Numbered from the stretch's first letter, positions 44,501 to 51,469 are shown. The stretch: DNA of 64,000 nt from Paraburkholderia edwinii (GCF_019428685.1 NZ_CP080096.1:2356001-2420000), one strand, 5' to 3'. A program made the numbers and translations. The notes: a model not told the origin generated them from the letters alone.

Positions 44501-47403
44501 TCGGCTGCGACGAGATCGGAGGCCCACGTCGCCATGCTGCTTACCGTCTGCGCGATCTGCTGCGCGGTGCCCTCGGCCTTGGCAGGCAGATACTCGAGAA
44601 CTCGTGAGTAAAAGGCGAGCGCTGCCGATGACTCACCTTGCTGACCCTGCTCGCTCACCTGCGAAACCGAGCCCGTGAAGGTAACGTCGTCGATGGACTC
44701 CGTTGCGCCGCCAGTGAACGTAACGGTTCCGACCGCCGAAATGCTGTTGCCGTTGACGGTCTGGTTCGTGGCGGTCGCGATTGTGCCAATGGACTGGATT
44801 CCGATCGACGACAGCAGAACAAATCCGCCGGGACCGGTAAGACCGTCCCATATTCCGAGGTTGGCGTAGGCGGGATCGGAGGCGTCGACGACGCCATCAT
44901 GGTTCACGTCGAGCGCGGCCAGCGCGGCGAAGTTCGACAGAACGGTTATCACGCCGTCGTTATCGATCGCCAGAATGCCGGTGCCTTGGCCGACCCAGCC
45001 CGTATCGGGCGACGTGGGCTTCCACTGGGGCCCGTATTCGGCTTGCGCCGCCTGCTGCGACAGAAGGCTGATGGGCTGGCCGTTAAAGCTCAGAACAAGA
45101 GGATCGACGTAGATGATGATCGTCGTTGGCGCGTCGTCGTCGCCGCCGGACGCCAGAAAAATCCCGCCGTCGGAACCGATGCTGCCGTTGTCGCCCGCAT
45201 CGTCTCCGCTACCGCTTCCATTGCCGCCATTTCCACCGTTGCCGGAGCCGTCAGAGCCCGGACTCAACCCCGGAATGCCGATCGTAATGGATCCGTCCGG
45301 GTTTGACCAAGCTGATGACGGAACGTAAACGATCGGGTCTGCTGCAGTGCCCTCGCCGAGGAACATTCCCACATTTGTTAGCGCATCGAAGTAACTAGTG
45401 GCAGCCTGTGGGTTGCCAAAGAATATCGCTGACAGTAAGTCCTCCAGAGTCGGGTTTAAGTCGGAGTCTTCGCCCCCCCCATCACCCAGCGTGTCATCTG
45501 GCTGAGTTGCGTCCCACACTTGCCCATCCACCGTGACCGATGTCGCCGCCCCGCCAACCAGGGTCTCGCTTGAAGGGCCGTTATTGACGATTACCGTACC
45601 GCCCGAAATCCCTGGCACGGTTGGCGAGTCGGGGTCGTAGCTAAAATCGCCCGGTCCGGACATGTCAGGTGCGGTCTGAGGCACCAGCGCGACGATGTCG
45701 GTCGGGGTTGAATCGACAATTGAGAGAATGAGGTTCGACAGGCCAAGGTCCGTTTCCGCGCTGCCGATGAGCGACGAAAGCGCCGCGACCATGCCATTGG
45801 GATCACTCGCCAATGACAGGTTGCCCGATGCGATCGCGCCCTGGTCGACGCCCAGCAGGGAACCAGCCAGAGCCGCGGCGGTGGCCGCGATATCCTGAGC
45901 GGTGGATTGAACACCGGAGTAGATATCTTGTGACTGCGGATCGCTGCCGGTCGTGCCGACCGGCTGTCCGTCGATCGTCACGCCCGTCAACTGCGCTATG
46001 CCGCCATCCGTTGCTGTGCTGGATCCGCCGCTAGTGTAGGTGAGCGAGATCCCTTCGCCCGACGAGTTCGTTGAGCTGTAGGTTTGCGTCAGGAGACCGG
46101 ACTGGTCCAACTGCGCGGTGTCGGACCATGTCGACGACGGGCTGGACGTTACCGTGATCGTGCCACCATTCACGCTGATGTCCGAGCCGGCGCCGAAACT
46201 GAAAATTGACTGACCGCCGAAAGACAGAGAGCCTGTGCCATTTGCGCCGATTGAAACCGATCCGGTGAGGCCGCCCGTATCTGCGCCAGTCTGGACCGTC
46301 ACGTTGCCCTGTCCGTCAACGGACAAGCTGAGTGCAACTGTTCCACCGTTCAATGTGAGGACGTTGCCAGCGCCGAGACTAAAGACGTTGTTGGTACCTG
46401 TGACGCTTGCGCTCAGTTCCGTGGACTGTAGTGATATGTTGTTGTCGCTTCCGACGATTTTTATCGGATTCGTTGCGCCTGCCTCATCCGAACCAATCGT
46501 GACGGACATGCCAGATACCGCTACAACGCCGGGTGCCGAAACGGTCGCTGCCCCAGCTTTACTTTCGTCAATCGTAAGACCATCACCCAGCTCCGTAACA
46601 GATATAGCGGCGGACGAAACCGGCAAACTCCACACGTTCTCTGTTTCCGTGTACTGGGAGACACCGTCACTCACAACGTCGGTATATTGAATTAAAGTTA
46701 CGCCAGCGCCATCGGTATACTCCACTCCACCATCGGCGAGCGCCGTTCCCTGACCATTCGGTACCGAGGCCTTGACTATTGTTGCAAAATCGGAACCGAG
46801 ATTTAGAGCATTGGTGAGTAGCCATTTGCCTGCGGCGCTCATCTCTTGTGCACTAAAGTCATTGCTGTCCGTGGCAGCGCCAGACATCGCGAGGACAAGT
46901 GAAGCCTCGCTGGATAGCGGCTCTCCGCCAGACGAGACGCCAAGTTCACCTAATAGAGACGCGAAGTTCGTCTCCATGAATTGCGTCCCGAGGACTTCAC
47001 CGGGTACCGTTAGCGTCCAAGCGTCTTTGCTCAAACCATATTCGCTAAAAACTGCCGCATGAAAGTCGAGCGTTTGCTGATAACTCAGATCGGCACTAAC
47101 TACACCGCTCGGATTGGCCTGCGCAACTCCTTCTAAGGCCAAAACCCATGCCGTTGCCATCTTTGCTTCCAGCGCCGGAACTTCGCTCTCTGTAAATGTC
47201 ACCCCCTGAGACGCGGCGCTCGATATCAGATAGTTAATTGCAGCCGCACCAGAAAACCCAGAACCTGAAACCAATCCTCCTGCCAAGAATGCGTAGTTGT
47301 AACCTTGGTCGGCCATGAATGAATAAAAACCTGCCACGTCTCCTGCATCGATCATGGCCCGAGCTTGTTCAAGCCCAGCAACAGTCATTGATGCTGCCAT
47401 CAT
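35533..47403 (-). CDS. Giant (3956 aa) RTX-like repeat protein, type I secretion substrate, putative adhesin
   Basis: An 11.9-kb gene. No Sec signal. In order: a globular N-terminus (1-330) and beta-rich Ser/Thr/Gly region (330-700); Gly/Asn linker (about 710-746); FrpC-like domain (760-875) with an EF-hand-like DVNHDGVVDASD; Ala-rich helical zone (1063-1220); nonapeptide repeats (about 1350-3840); and a haemolysin-type calcium-binding-related C-terminus (NELDFGPGIADSQLWLARSG, then VDLSNWFTF) followed by a tail with INQLVQAMATYSANTPGFNP, typical of type I secretion signals. The repeats contain about 25 modules, each with a V-(D/N)-L-x2-G strand and a DTLIGI-type strand. Start ATG has GGGGTGA upstream. 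The exporter and adaptor lie downstream in the same operon. Adhesin or biofilm matrix protein is inferred from size and architecture. Confidence 0.92.
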   Translation of the reverse strand: MMAASMTVAGLEQARAMIDAGDVAGFYSFMADQGYNYAFLAGGLVSGSGFSGAAAINYLISSAASQGVTFTESEVPALEAKMATAWVLALEGVAQANPSGVVSADLSYQQTLDFHAAVFSEYGLSKDAWTLTVPGEVLGTQFMETNFASLLGELGVSSGGEPLSSEASLVLAMSGAATDSNDFSAQEMSAAGKWLLTNALNLGSDFATIVKASVPNGQGTALADGGVEYTDGAGVTLIQYTDVVSDGVSQYTETENVWSLPVSSAAISVTELGDGLTIDESKAGAATVSAPGVVAVSGMSVTIGSDEAGATNPIKIVGSDNNISLQSTELSASVTGTNNVFSLGAGNVLTLNGGTVALSLSVDGQGNVTVQTGADTGGLTGSVSIGANGTGSLSFGGQSIFSFGAGSDISVNGGTITVTSSPSSTWSDTAQLDQSGLLTQTYSSTNSSGEGISLTYTSGGSSTATDGGIAQLTGVTIDGQPVGTTGSDPQSQDIYSGVQSTAQDIAATAAALAGSLLGVDQGAIASGNLSLASDPNGMVAALSSLIGSAETDLGLSNLILSIVDSTPTDIVALVPQTAPDMSGPGDFSYDPDSPTVPGISGGTVIVNNGPSSETLVGGAATSVTVDGQVWDATQPDDTLGDGGGEDSDLNPTLEDLLSAIFFGNPQAATSYFDALTNVGMFLGEGTAADPIVYVPSSAWSNPDGSITIGIPGLSPGSDGSGNGGNGGNGSGSGDDAGDNGSIGSDGGIFLASGGDDDAPTTIIIYVDPLVLSFNGQPISLLSQQAAQAEYGPQWKPTSPDTGWVGQGTGILAIDNDGVITVLSNFAALAALDVNHDGVVDASDPAYANLGIWDGLTGPGGFVLLSSIGIQSIGTIATATNQTVNGNSISAVGTVTFTGGATESIDDVTFTGSVSQVSEQGQQGESSAALAFYSRVLEYLPAKAEGTAQQIAQTVSSMATWASDLVAAESAANSGTDSNISAPSTGGLYGIGGAFGFIEGDTIAHSDAGSEANAASKGWLEDVNDITIVGGDTLVYNEQDPTYGTLLNLDYDHVYMLTSGGQIVYDDAAAVADVDAAASPVAQVLTSIETAALAVQAAATAQSNSESAAMAADTGNAALGSASDIGAAASAVATEQAWLTAFTYLATTLNWLPAAQQALDTAEAVLPEIELPAGAHYLTTADAQEAVGLLSEQSQLTQSLAQGTAAFETLLAAVAQAWNVSQMTIASPGTSVQALGGDLVLAAAGAETVRDGATPSTYIVLPGAQVTINNFHAGLNGSRIDFLSPGSTMTVTDVAGGTQIQLGTATVLLTGVSASSLSYFDNIAGVSAVSANLNGATINLASNGSMIDDGTTHVDTLTMTGSADTLIANNGTDVLTATGSSNELIGGSGADMLNVSGSGNRLVAGSGTTELMVNGAGANNVLVGGAGTDEFAASSGEQQQDTLIATTGNDVMRLTGNSNTLIAGTGIDVLSVIGSSNTLIAGSGDDLLSVVGGGNLLEGGSYRAELVSDASGNTLVGGTGFTQAFYLADDLAVDLVAGKASINDSGVGDTLIDIVNADVTGSHDTLIAGAASGTLWAEGQADTVIAGAGDDVLISDMGGNTLVAGSGTAEAIYSFDHIDVDLATGVVSNLVGGGTSDTVIGITQVRVTGDDDVLVGTTNGADYLAAVGSNDTLVASGSGNTLTGGTAAVFVVNQAGGNTLTSSVGPATVSYAADGLTIDLANGLVTSNGTGLQDTLAGAFGIAQATGSADTLIGGAGASTLASSPAGNTLIAGTGKTAAYYGSDDITVDLGSGTARSNTGTAAEDALVGIADVIVAGADDTLLSSATGDDTLSAAGKNDTLIALGGGNTLAGGNFASDLIGNATGNTLIAGAGATTVTYGDGAVVDLGTGIASIAGSATHDVLSGIIIAQASGSHETLIGASTATTLIGDASHNTLVSGTGHTNVAYEQDGLTVNLASGQGYANSGSAASGDTLIGISTAVVAGNDDTLIGANGDVLINTSGENDTLIATGSGNTLEGGSGSSTLISLMANNTLIGGTGVTVADFDANGLSISLVSGKVNGAGASGVIEGITNVQINGNNNTLVGSAIDSVLKANGNDNTLISSPGAGDLLEALDGDNNTLVAVGRGQTLEGGAGSTTLISDATGNTLIGGAGRTVASYSGSSITVDMESGTAIVNGLSSGDTLIGITAVNVSGFDDTLIGSSKGGEQLGATGIGDTLEANGGGDVLVAGTGTSTLASNAAGNTLIGGAGVATAYYGGDDVMVNLASGMAGVAGSGITDTLVNIHAAQAGGSNDTLYGGAGVTTLGSNGQGNTLIAGTNRTVVSYDGSGVAVDLGEGTATVDGASTGDVLVGIAAGSVGGTNDTLIGAASGGDFLTATGAHDTVIAYGSGNTLEAGNGNDTLITNAAGNTLVGALASTAAIYAGNGLTVNLATGMVTSAGSSSGSVVGVADVIATGTGDVLIGGSGNDTLVAQGSHDVLEGGSGITTLIGSDNSDTLMAGPGLSVVDYAGIGTTVDLSTQRVSESGGGVVDTLVGVTIAEASGSGETLIGINSADSTLVGDALGNTLIGYETETVQTTAYYAGNDLYATSNAVKSIGSGVGDSLVGINVLELVGDNDTLNGSGSMTGDDDTLIDAGNNYGYEDSIIGDHNTLVTSVTGGSVTGNNNTVIGYAIVSGDDNVLIGGGEATSGNGNTIIASGSGFEQLLGGSGTTTLVGRGTGDSLLRGGNGQTVAAYASGMFVDLVDQLAEASTLWKGSRPASGQYYGDTLYGIEIGQADGTGNTLYAGENQTIGSNGQGNTLVSELLITDFPFPNTGEYVGGEAYFYADNMVVNGEVDNKDDGLPTGYAYSSSNPYGPEDAIYGYFGAYAVTGDNSTLMGGDTLMALGNNDTLMTGRVMEGGANTSTLIGTASTVLAGGTLIGGTGHTVATFAGPNTIELAEGMAWWTNGEIIYDETLTNITITEATGTGTTFIGNTGNSTLIGNLQGNELVAGSARTVAYYAGKSVDVLLGGPGQNGSASSLLEPGTTSDVLVGLSAADVTGLDDYVLGSASGGDLLVGEGTSDTIVSRGTGNTLLASGGSGNRLTGSGSDLLEITGGANNIVVSAGNSVLEAIGGASDSLVASHNDTLIGGAGTAVLVGNLEGNTLIAGSRQTEANFSGTANVVVDLATGLAIAPGGGADTLIGFSNVAIASANGTLIGSNNGGDYLQASGPGTIVLAAGTDNTLAGSTLISSSIGGNTLVGGTSGLLLRSAGLAYYSESFMTIDLNAGIASGFGRENDTLINVTSVETTGQDETLIGGKAQSTLISSQVGGNTLIAGKVATEAFYTENRVVVDLAHGVVSAAQSADDTLVGTFSMAGAGGTHDILIGGAGPTTLTSTGADNTLIAGSGKTTLTSTVAGNTLVAGAGATSLSYVSSKLVIDLADGLVELAGVSDTLSGVFAGATVQGSNNTLIGARTGSDQLTIAGAGSADTIVSYGGNNVLSDGSGTGTLITENVGGNTLTGSATTVADFAASSVTVNLATKQASVAGSPGLVDTLVGITIVEASGSHDTLIGTTTAGTLTSAFNNDTLIAGGKQTEVEYSNAGVVVDLRNGTASEAGASATDTLIGFTSAMATGVNDTLIGSDTGGDTLFGTFEGSDTLVGDLTGNTLVNGLAYFAESNLTVALNSGSTTVATAKAVVNGVTRSDTLVTVSEIEVAGNDDTVTATPYSLLIVATGIGDTLTASQSNLESDAEGNTLIASGATPSEVTAEYGGNGVTVNLQAGTAIATGTSFGDKLIGITDGIVFGEHDVVIAGTVANAVLESSGTNNTLVAGTGGGDHLYDAGLGYDYFDVGLGDGLVTISNGGETLDPAPVNELDFGPGIADSQLWLARSGNDLMIDVLGTTTRVDLSNWFTFTGNQLAKITAGGLAVDSQINQLVQAMATYSANTPGFNPATATQMPADSALEGAIAAAWHA
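35880..43350 (-). repeat. Coding array of about 25 RTX-like modules, ~93 aa each
   Basis: The repeat unit is seen at protein level. A run of nonapeptides T-L-I-x-G-x-G-x-(N/S) is followed by a V-(D/N)-L-x2-G-x-A strand, a D-T-L-(I/V)-G-I strand and a V-x-G-x2-D-T-L turn. I count 25 V-D-L markers between about 42.81 kb and 36.12 kb, a mean spacing near 280 bases. Only a handful of nonapeptides keep the calcium Asp (such as GGSGADML, GGAGTDEF, GGSGNDTL). The DNA copies have diverged and are not exact tandem repeats. Confidence 0.85.
44780..45126 (-). other. FrpC-like domain with EF-hand-type calcium loop in the giant protein
   Basis: Residues about 760-875: YVDPLVLSFNGQPISLLS, TGWVGQGTGILAIDNDGVI, then AALDVNHDGVVDASDPAYAN. 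Spacing D-x-N-x-D-G-x2-D is that of a calcium-binding loop. The same arrangement precedes repeat regions in many FrpC/RTX proteins. Confidence 0.7.
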
Positions 47404-47419
47404 TCACCCCGCCCCAAGG

Positions 47420-48229
47420 TCATTGAACGACAAACGAATGGACTATCGCCTTAACATGGGTCTCGATTTCAACCCATCTCGATAGATCCTTTTTTGTATA
47501 AAACGCCTCTGCCATCTGATGCAATTCGGGAATCAGAAAATGCTGTTGGCAAAAACTAAGCTCGCTATACGGTGCTACAACCATCTTCGTAGTACGGCAA
47601 AAGATCTGCGTTACGGAGGCGTCGTCAAAAAAATATTCGACGTGGCCGTATGATCCAGCCCCCTGCTGTGCTTCACCAGTATTGCGGTCGGACTCGTAGT
47701 GAACCAACCCAAAAGGTAAGCGCTTGTCCAGCGAATATGGGCCCAAGTGCTGAAGCATGTAGTCCATCGGCCTTGGTGGCGCAAGGAAAGGCGGGTAATG
47801 ATTATCGAAAGTGATCATCAACCACTCTTTCTCGAAATCAGCTCGCGCCGACGCTACTTGCCAGTCTTCCTTGTCCCGCTCTGTTCGGATGGGCTGAAGA
47901 GTCGACATGCGCAGCAGGATGCCAAAATTGTCGATCCGCGCCCCCTGGGCAGCAGCAGTCGATGCCACACCTAATCCGTCTCTTCGATCACCTTCATATA
48001 CAACTCCATAATGGAGGTAATAATTCGGTATACGAAGCCTTACACCGTTGACCGTTCCGACTGCATAGCCTGACGAGGAGCCTGCCCCACTTAGTGATCG
48101 CGCTCCGCCGTCCACCATCAGATCCCAAGTCAGGGATGGCTGCGCCACGGCTAACTGTGCGGCGGCCAGCATAAGTGTAAGCACAAGGTGCTTCGCGTAT
48201 TTAATTGAACTATCAAACTGCCTCAACAT
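47420..48229 (-). CDS. Small exported protein of unknown function upstream of the giant gene
   Basis: A 269-residue protein with a Sec signal (IKYAKHLVLTLMLAAAQLAVAQ, cleavage after AVA about residue 29; shown in part: HLVLTLMLAAAQLAVA). The mature part is rich in aromatic and charged residues and in beta-type sequence (NYYLHYGVVYEGDRRDG, WLMITFDNHYPPF, SYGHVEYFFDD); I do not recognise the family. ATG 48229 is chosen because TTGGAGACG precedes it directly; an open frame continues to 48349 with no signal features. The stop lies 16 bases from the giant gene's start, so both are very likely one transcript. Codon use is AT-richer than in the neighbouring catabolic genes, like the N-terminus of the giant gene. 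Possible periplasmic or surface accessory of the adhesin. Confidence 0.75.
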   Translation of the reverse strand: MLRQFDSSIKYAKHLVLTLMLAAAQLAVAQPSLTWDLMVDGGARSLSGAGSSSGYAVGTVNGVRLRIPNYYLHYGVVYEGDRRDGLGVASTAAAQGARIDNFGILLRMSTLQPIRTERDKEDWQVASARADFEKEWLMITFDNHYPPFLAPPRPMDYMLQHLGPYSLDKRLPFGLVHYESDRNTGEAQQGAGSYGHVEYFFDDASVTQIFCRTTKMVVAPYSELSFCQQHFLIPELHQMAEAFYTKKDLSRWVEIETHVKAIVHSFVVQ

Positions 48230-49350
48230 CGTCTCCAAGAGCCGGCGACTCTCCGGCACACATTGACGCTGCGATCGCAGGTGCGAATCGAGACATCCAA
48301 TGCGCATTCTTTTATAGACGCACGGCCTTCCTCCCAGAACCGATCGCATTATTTTTCCCGTTTTAGTAACGAAAGATATCTATAAGCAAATTGAAATAAC
48401 ACCGTGGGCGCGCTCTCAAACTGTTTGTATTTATAAAGACGCTTTTAGCAGCGAGAACCCGCATTTGCGATTTCACCGTTACGACCAAACACATATAGGA
48501 GTCGGGGTGATGCCCTGCGCGGAAGGACGAACAAAGGACTTGCTTAGCTCGATCGACAGTCGACATGTGTCGGGCCGCGCTCAGTCCTCAAGCCAGGAGA
48601 CACATTGCGCATCCCCATCCAACATACGACCGATCTAACAAAGGAATGAGTCGCTAGAACAACGCCGCCTGTGCCGAATTGTGCGCCTGCTTTCGGACCT
48701 GAAGACTCGACGTTTGCACCACTCGGAGGTCCACGTGCAGACATCGATCAGCGAGCTCGAGACCACTTAATGTCACGTCCCGAGTTCGTGCTTCTCGGCT
48801 TCCCAACATTCCGCGCAAAAGTTTGCAGCAGGCGTGCGAAGCGGCTTTCCGCATTTGGTATTTTTCGCAGGCAATGAAAAAGAGATCAATGGAAGAAGGA
48901 AGAATAAGCAGGAGAGAAGAAGAGCTTGTCGTCAGGTCGAGCGTCGACAGACAGGCCTTGCGGCAAAGCAGACGTCTGAACAATCGGGTTTTCAACCAGT
49001 CCGATGGACGGAGATGACCGACCGTTACCCCGCGGCACATGTGGCGGGGAACGTTTCTGCTAAGTGAAACAAGGCAATGACTAGAGGCGCCCAGACGCGC
49101 ATACCTCTGGAAGGCAATGGTCACTCACTCTGGTGTCGCTGACCGATGGGTAACTCGTTGGCCGCTTTGGGATGTCATGCGGACGCTCGAGTGGCCGCAT
49201 AGGTACTTGGGTAAATGACCGCAACTGGCCGATTTCAGCCCGTCCTCATGCCGACCGCTCAGCGCCCCTTGTTCTAAAACAGCGCCTTAAGGTCCTCGAC
49301 GCACTTTTCACTAATGGCGTCTCCCAACACCAGCCCTTCTTTCAAGGCCT
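48230..49350. other. AT-richer gene-free stretch upstream of the adhesin operon
   Basis: About 1.1 kb with no supported gene. Open frames on both strands lack ribosome sites and protein-like composition. The operon promoter should be in the AT-rich part near 48350-48440 (AGATATCT palindrome inside a run of A/T), but no clear -35/-10 pair could be chosen. A purine-only-like stretch (about 48865-48925, GAAGAAGGAAGAATAAGC style) is also present. It may be remnant or horizontally acquired DNA. Confidence 0.4.
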
Positions 49351-50280
49351 TTAAAGCGAGCCCCCATACCCCACCTCAACACACCCCCTCACCCCCGGCC
49401 GCACCGCAAACACATGCCCATCGTATTCACTCGCGCCCGCATCAGGACGAATCGTCGTGATAAACAGCGTATCGCGGCCCGCCCCGCCGAATGCGCACAT
49501 CGCAGGTTTAACCGCGGGCAGTTCGATCTGGCGATCGAGCTTGCCTTCGGGCGTGAAGCGCAGCACGCGGCCGGCGTCGTTGGCGCAAATCCAGTAGCCG
49601 CCGTCGACATCCATGGCCGCGCCGTCCGGGCGCCCCACGTACTGATGCAGATCGGCGAATACGCGACGGTTATGTGGCTCGCCGGTTTGCGTGTCGTAGT
49701 CGAAGGCCCAGACGATGCGCCGCGACGAATGCGAATCGGACAGATACATCGTGCGCCCATCGGGCGACCACGCGAGACCGTTCTGCACGATCAGGTTGTC
49801 GACTACAGGCTCGGACAACCGACCCGCCTTGTCGAACCGGTACAGCGCACCGACCGGACGCCCTTTGGCCATATCCATATACATCGTGCCTGACCAGAAA
49901 CGTCCCTGACGATCGCAACGGCCATCGTTGAAGCGCATGTCGGGCAAGGCGAATGCGGGCGCCGCGAGTCGGCGCACCTGCGCACTACCGATCTCATCGG
50001 ATGGCGCGGGCGCCGACAGCGTCACCGAGAAAAGCCCGCTTTCCATACCGGCCAGTAATCCGCCCGACTCACCAAACGCAATGCACGCAACCCGCTCCGG
50101 CAATTCCCATGCGGCACGCGCGCCGCTGTCGGGATGTAGACGCAGAATCTTCCGGCGCGCGATGTCGACCCAGTAAAGCGCGCCCTCGCCCGCATGCCAA
50201 ACCGGGCTTTCGCCGACGAGATCCGGCAGATCGCCGGCGGCCGTCACGCGCTCCGCGCGCATAGTCGCGATCGTGCTCAT
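49351..50280 (-). CDS. SMP-30/gluconolactonase family lactonase
   Basis: A 309-residue six-bladed SMP-30/LRE-type propeller. Metal-site motifs: GESPVW (Glu, residues about 24-29), MRFNDGRCDRQGRFW (Asn), IVQNGLAWSPDGRTMYLSDS (Asn, then Asp) and GRPDGAAMDVDGGYW. The family hydrolyses sugar-acid lactones. ATG 50280 has GGAG eight bases upstream; a GTG two codons earlier is possible. It is divergent from uronate dehydrogenase, whose aldaro-lactone product is the natural substrate for such an enzyme, so glucaro-/galactaro-lactonase is the best reading. L-arabinono- or gluconolactone cannot be excluded. Confidence 0.88.
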   Translation of the reverse strand: MSTIATMRAERVTAAGDLPDLVGESPVWHAGEGALYWVDIARRKILRLHPDSGARAAWELPERVACIAFGESGGLLAGMESGLFSVTLSAPAPSDEIGSAQVRRLAAPAFALPDMRFNDGRCDRQGRFWSGTMYMDMAKGRPVGALYRFDKAGRLSEPVVDNLIVQNGLAWSPDGRTMYLSDSHSSRRIVWAFDYDTQTGEPHNRRVFADLHQYVGRPDGAAMDVDGGYWICANDAGRVLRFTPEGKLDRQIELPAVKPAMCAFGGAGRDTLFITTIRPDAGASEYDGHVFAVRPGVRGCVEVGYGGSL

Positions 50281-50382
50281 CGGCACGACTCCGTTTTCGT
50301 TGCGGTTTTGCTGGACTGCATATCTCTCCCTTCGATCGATGCTGTTTCGGCTCTTTCGGCCGGCCTGTCGGCAAACGCAAAA

Positions 50383-50401
50383 TTGTCCTTATTCCGGACA
50401 A
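50383..50401. promoter_or_regulatory. Inverted repeat TTGTCC-N7-GGACAA
   Basis: TTGTCCTTATTCCGGACAA, perfect 6-bp arms, 103 bases upstream of the lactonase ATG. The outer TTGT/ACAA halves match the sequence of the GntR-type sites elsewhere in the cluster but with wider spacing. Confidence 0.45.
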
Positions 50402-50404
50402 AAC

Positions 50405-50445
50405 TTGTCAAGCTTAAGCCCAAACATATCCAATTTGCTTGACAA
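50405..50445. promoter_or_regulatory. Facing TTGTCAAGC half-sites
   Basis: CTTGTCAAGC (from 50404) and its reverse complement GCTTGACAA (to 50445), about 21 bases between them, in the lactonase/udh promoter. The second reads TTGTCAAGCAA on the minus strand, one base off TTGT-N3-ACAA. Confidence 0.45.
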
Positions 50446-50656
50446 CTTAGCGAAACCTGCTCGATCATGTCTTACATTAGTCGAATTCCATAAGAGACCG
50501 GATCGTCGTACGCAAAACCGCGTCACACCGCTCCTCCATGCGGCTCGTGCGCCGACCGGCCAGCTGCCAGCCGACCGCGCGATTCACCCGCCGCGCCGCA
50601 TCGCCCACTTCCAGCGCACAACACCTTTCCCTCCCTTCCCGACAAGGACAAACAAC

Positions 50657-51469
50657 GTGAAGAAAATTGCATTGAGTGGCGCCGCCGGCCAGTTGGGCCG
50701 CGTATTGCGTAAGGCGCTGCTCGAGCGCGGCGTCGATCTGCGTTCCGCGGCCGGTTCGAAACCGCTCGAGCCGATCGTCGCCGGCGAAGACGTCATGCAC
50801 GGCGACCTGCGCGACCCCGCTATCGTCGACAAGCTGCTCGCCGGCGTCGATGTGCTGATCCATATGGCCGGCACGAGCGTCGAGCGTCCGCTGCCCGAGA
50901 TCATCGAGAACAATCTGCGCGGGCTCGTCGAAGTGTATGAAGGCGCGCGTCGCCATGGCGTGCGCCGCATTATCTTCGCGAGTTCGAATCACTCGATCGG
51001 CATGTATCCGGTCGAAGACAAGCTTGCGCTAGACTGCGAATTCCGTCCGGACGGCTTCTATGGCCTGAGCAAGATGTGGGGCGAAGGCATCGCACGTCTG
51101 TACTGGGACAAGCACGGCATCGAGAGCGTCTGTGTGCGGATCGGCAGCTGCATCGAGAAGCCGACCGAGTTCCGGCACCTGAGCACGTGGCTCGGCTTCG
51201 ACGATCTGCTGCATCTGATCGAGCAGTCGATCAACGTGCCCGATCTCGGTTATCAGGTGGTGTGGGGCGTATCGGCGAATACGCGCAGCTATTGGGACAA
51301 CGCAGGCGCCGCGCGCCTCGGTTACCAGCCGCGCCAGAATGCCGAAGATTACGCCGCTGAAATCCTTGCGCGTCCGAATCCGCTCGATGCAGTCGCGCAG
51401 CGTTATCAGGGCGGCAGTTTCGCCAGCTTCGATTTCACGCCGCCGCAACAGCGCAAAGCAGCGCGCTAA
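50657..51469 (+). CDS. udh: Uronate dehydrogenase (NAD-dependent, SDR)
   Basis: A 270-residue extended SDR with the motif set of uronate dehydrogenases: ALSGAAGQLGRVLRKAL (NAD loop), GDLRDP, FASSNHSIGMYPVEDK (catalytic Ser region), YGLSKMWGE (Tyr-x3-Lys), RIGSCIEKPTEFRHLSTWL and SANTRSYWDNAGAARLGY. The enzyme oxidises D-galacturonate or D-glucuronate to the aldaro-1,4/1,5-lactone. GTG 50657 is the start, preceded by AAGGA 8-9 bases away and giving the usual length; the open frame upstream crosses the promoter. The divergent lactonase and the downstream aldolase fit the oxidative uronate route. Confidence 0.88.
   Translation: MKKIALSGAAGQLGRVLRKALLERGVDLRSAAGSKPLEPIVAGEDVMHGDLRDPAIVDKLLAGVDVLIHMAGTSVERPLPEIIENNLRGLVEVYEGARRHGVRRIIFASSNHSIGMYPVEDKLALDCEFRPDGFYGLSKMWGEGIARLYWDKHGIESVCVRIGSCIEKPTEFRHLSTWLGFDDLLHLIEQSINVPDLGYQVVWGVSANTRSYWDNAGAARLGYQPRQNAEDYAAEILARPNPLDAVAQRYQGGSFASFDFTPPQQRKAAR

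Larger units (their letters stand above)
50281..50656. promoter_or_regulatory. Divergent promoter region lactonase / uronate dehydrogenase
   Basis: No gene seen in these 376 bases. It contains several TTGT/ACAA elements: TTGTCC-N7-GGACAA at 50383-50401, TTGTCAAGCTT at 50405-50415 and, in reverse, TTGTCAAGCAA at 50435-50445 (listed separately). Confidence 0.55.

Noticed and set aside
35533..47403. LapA-type retained adhesin cut by a LapG protease
   Set aside because: N-terminus lacks recognisable retention-module features and no LapD/LapG genes are in the window; cannot be supported.
48654..49124. 156-codon minus-strand frame upstream of the adhesin operon
   Set aside because: Cys/Ser/Leu-rich low-quality sequence with no start signal; looks non-coding.
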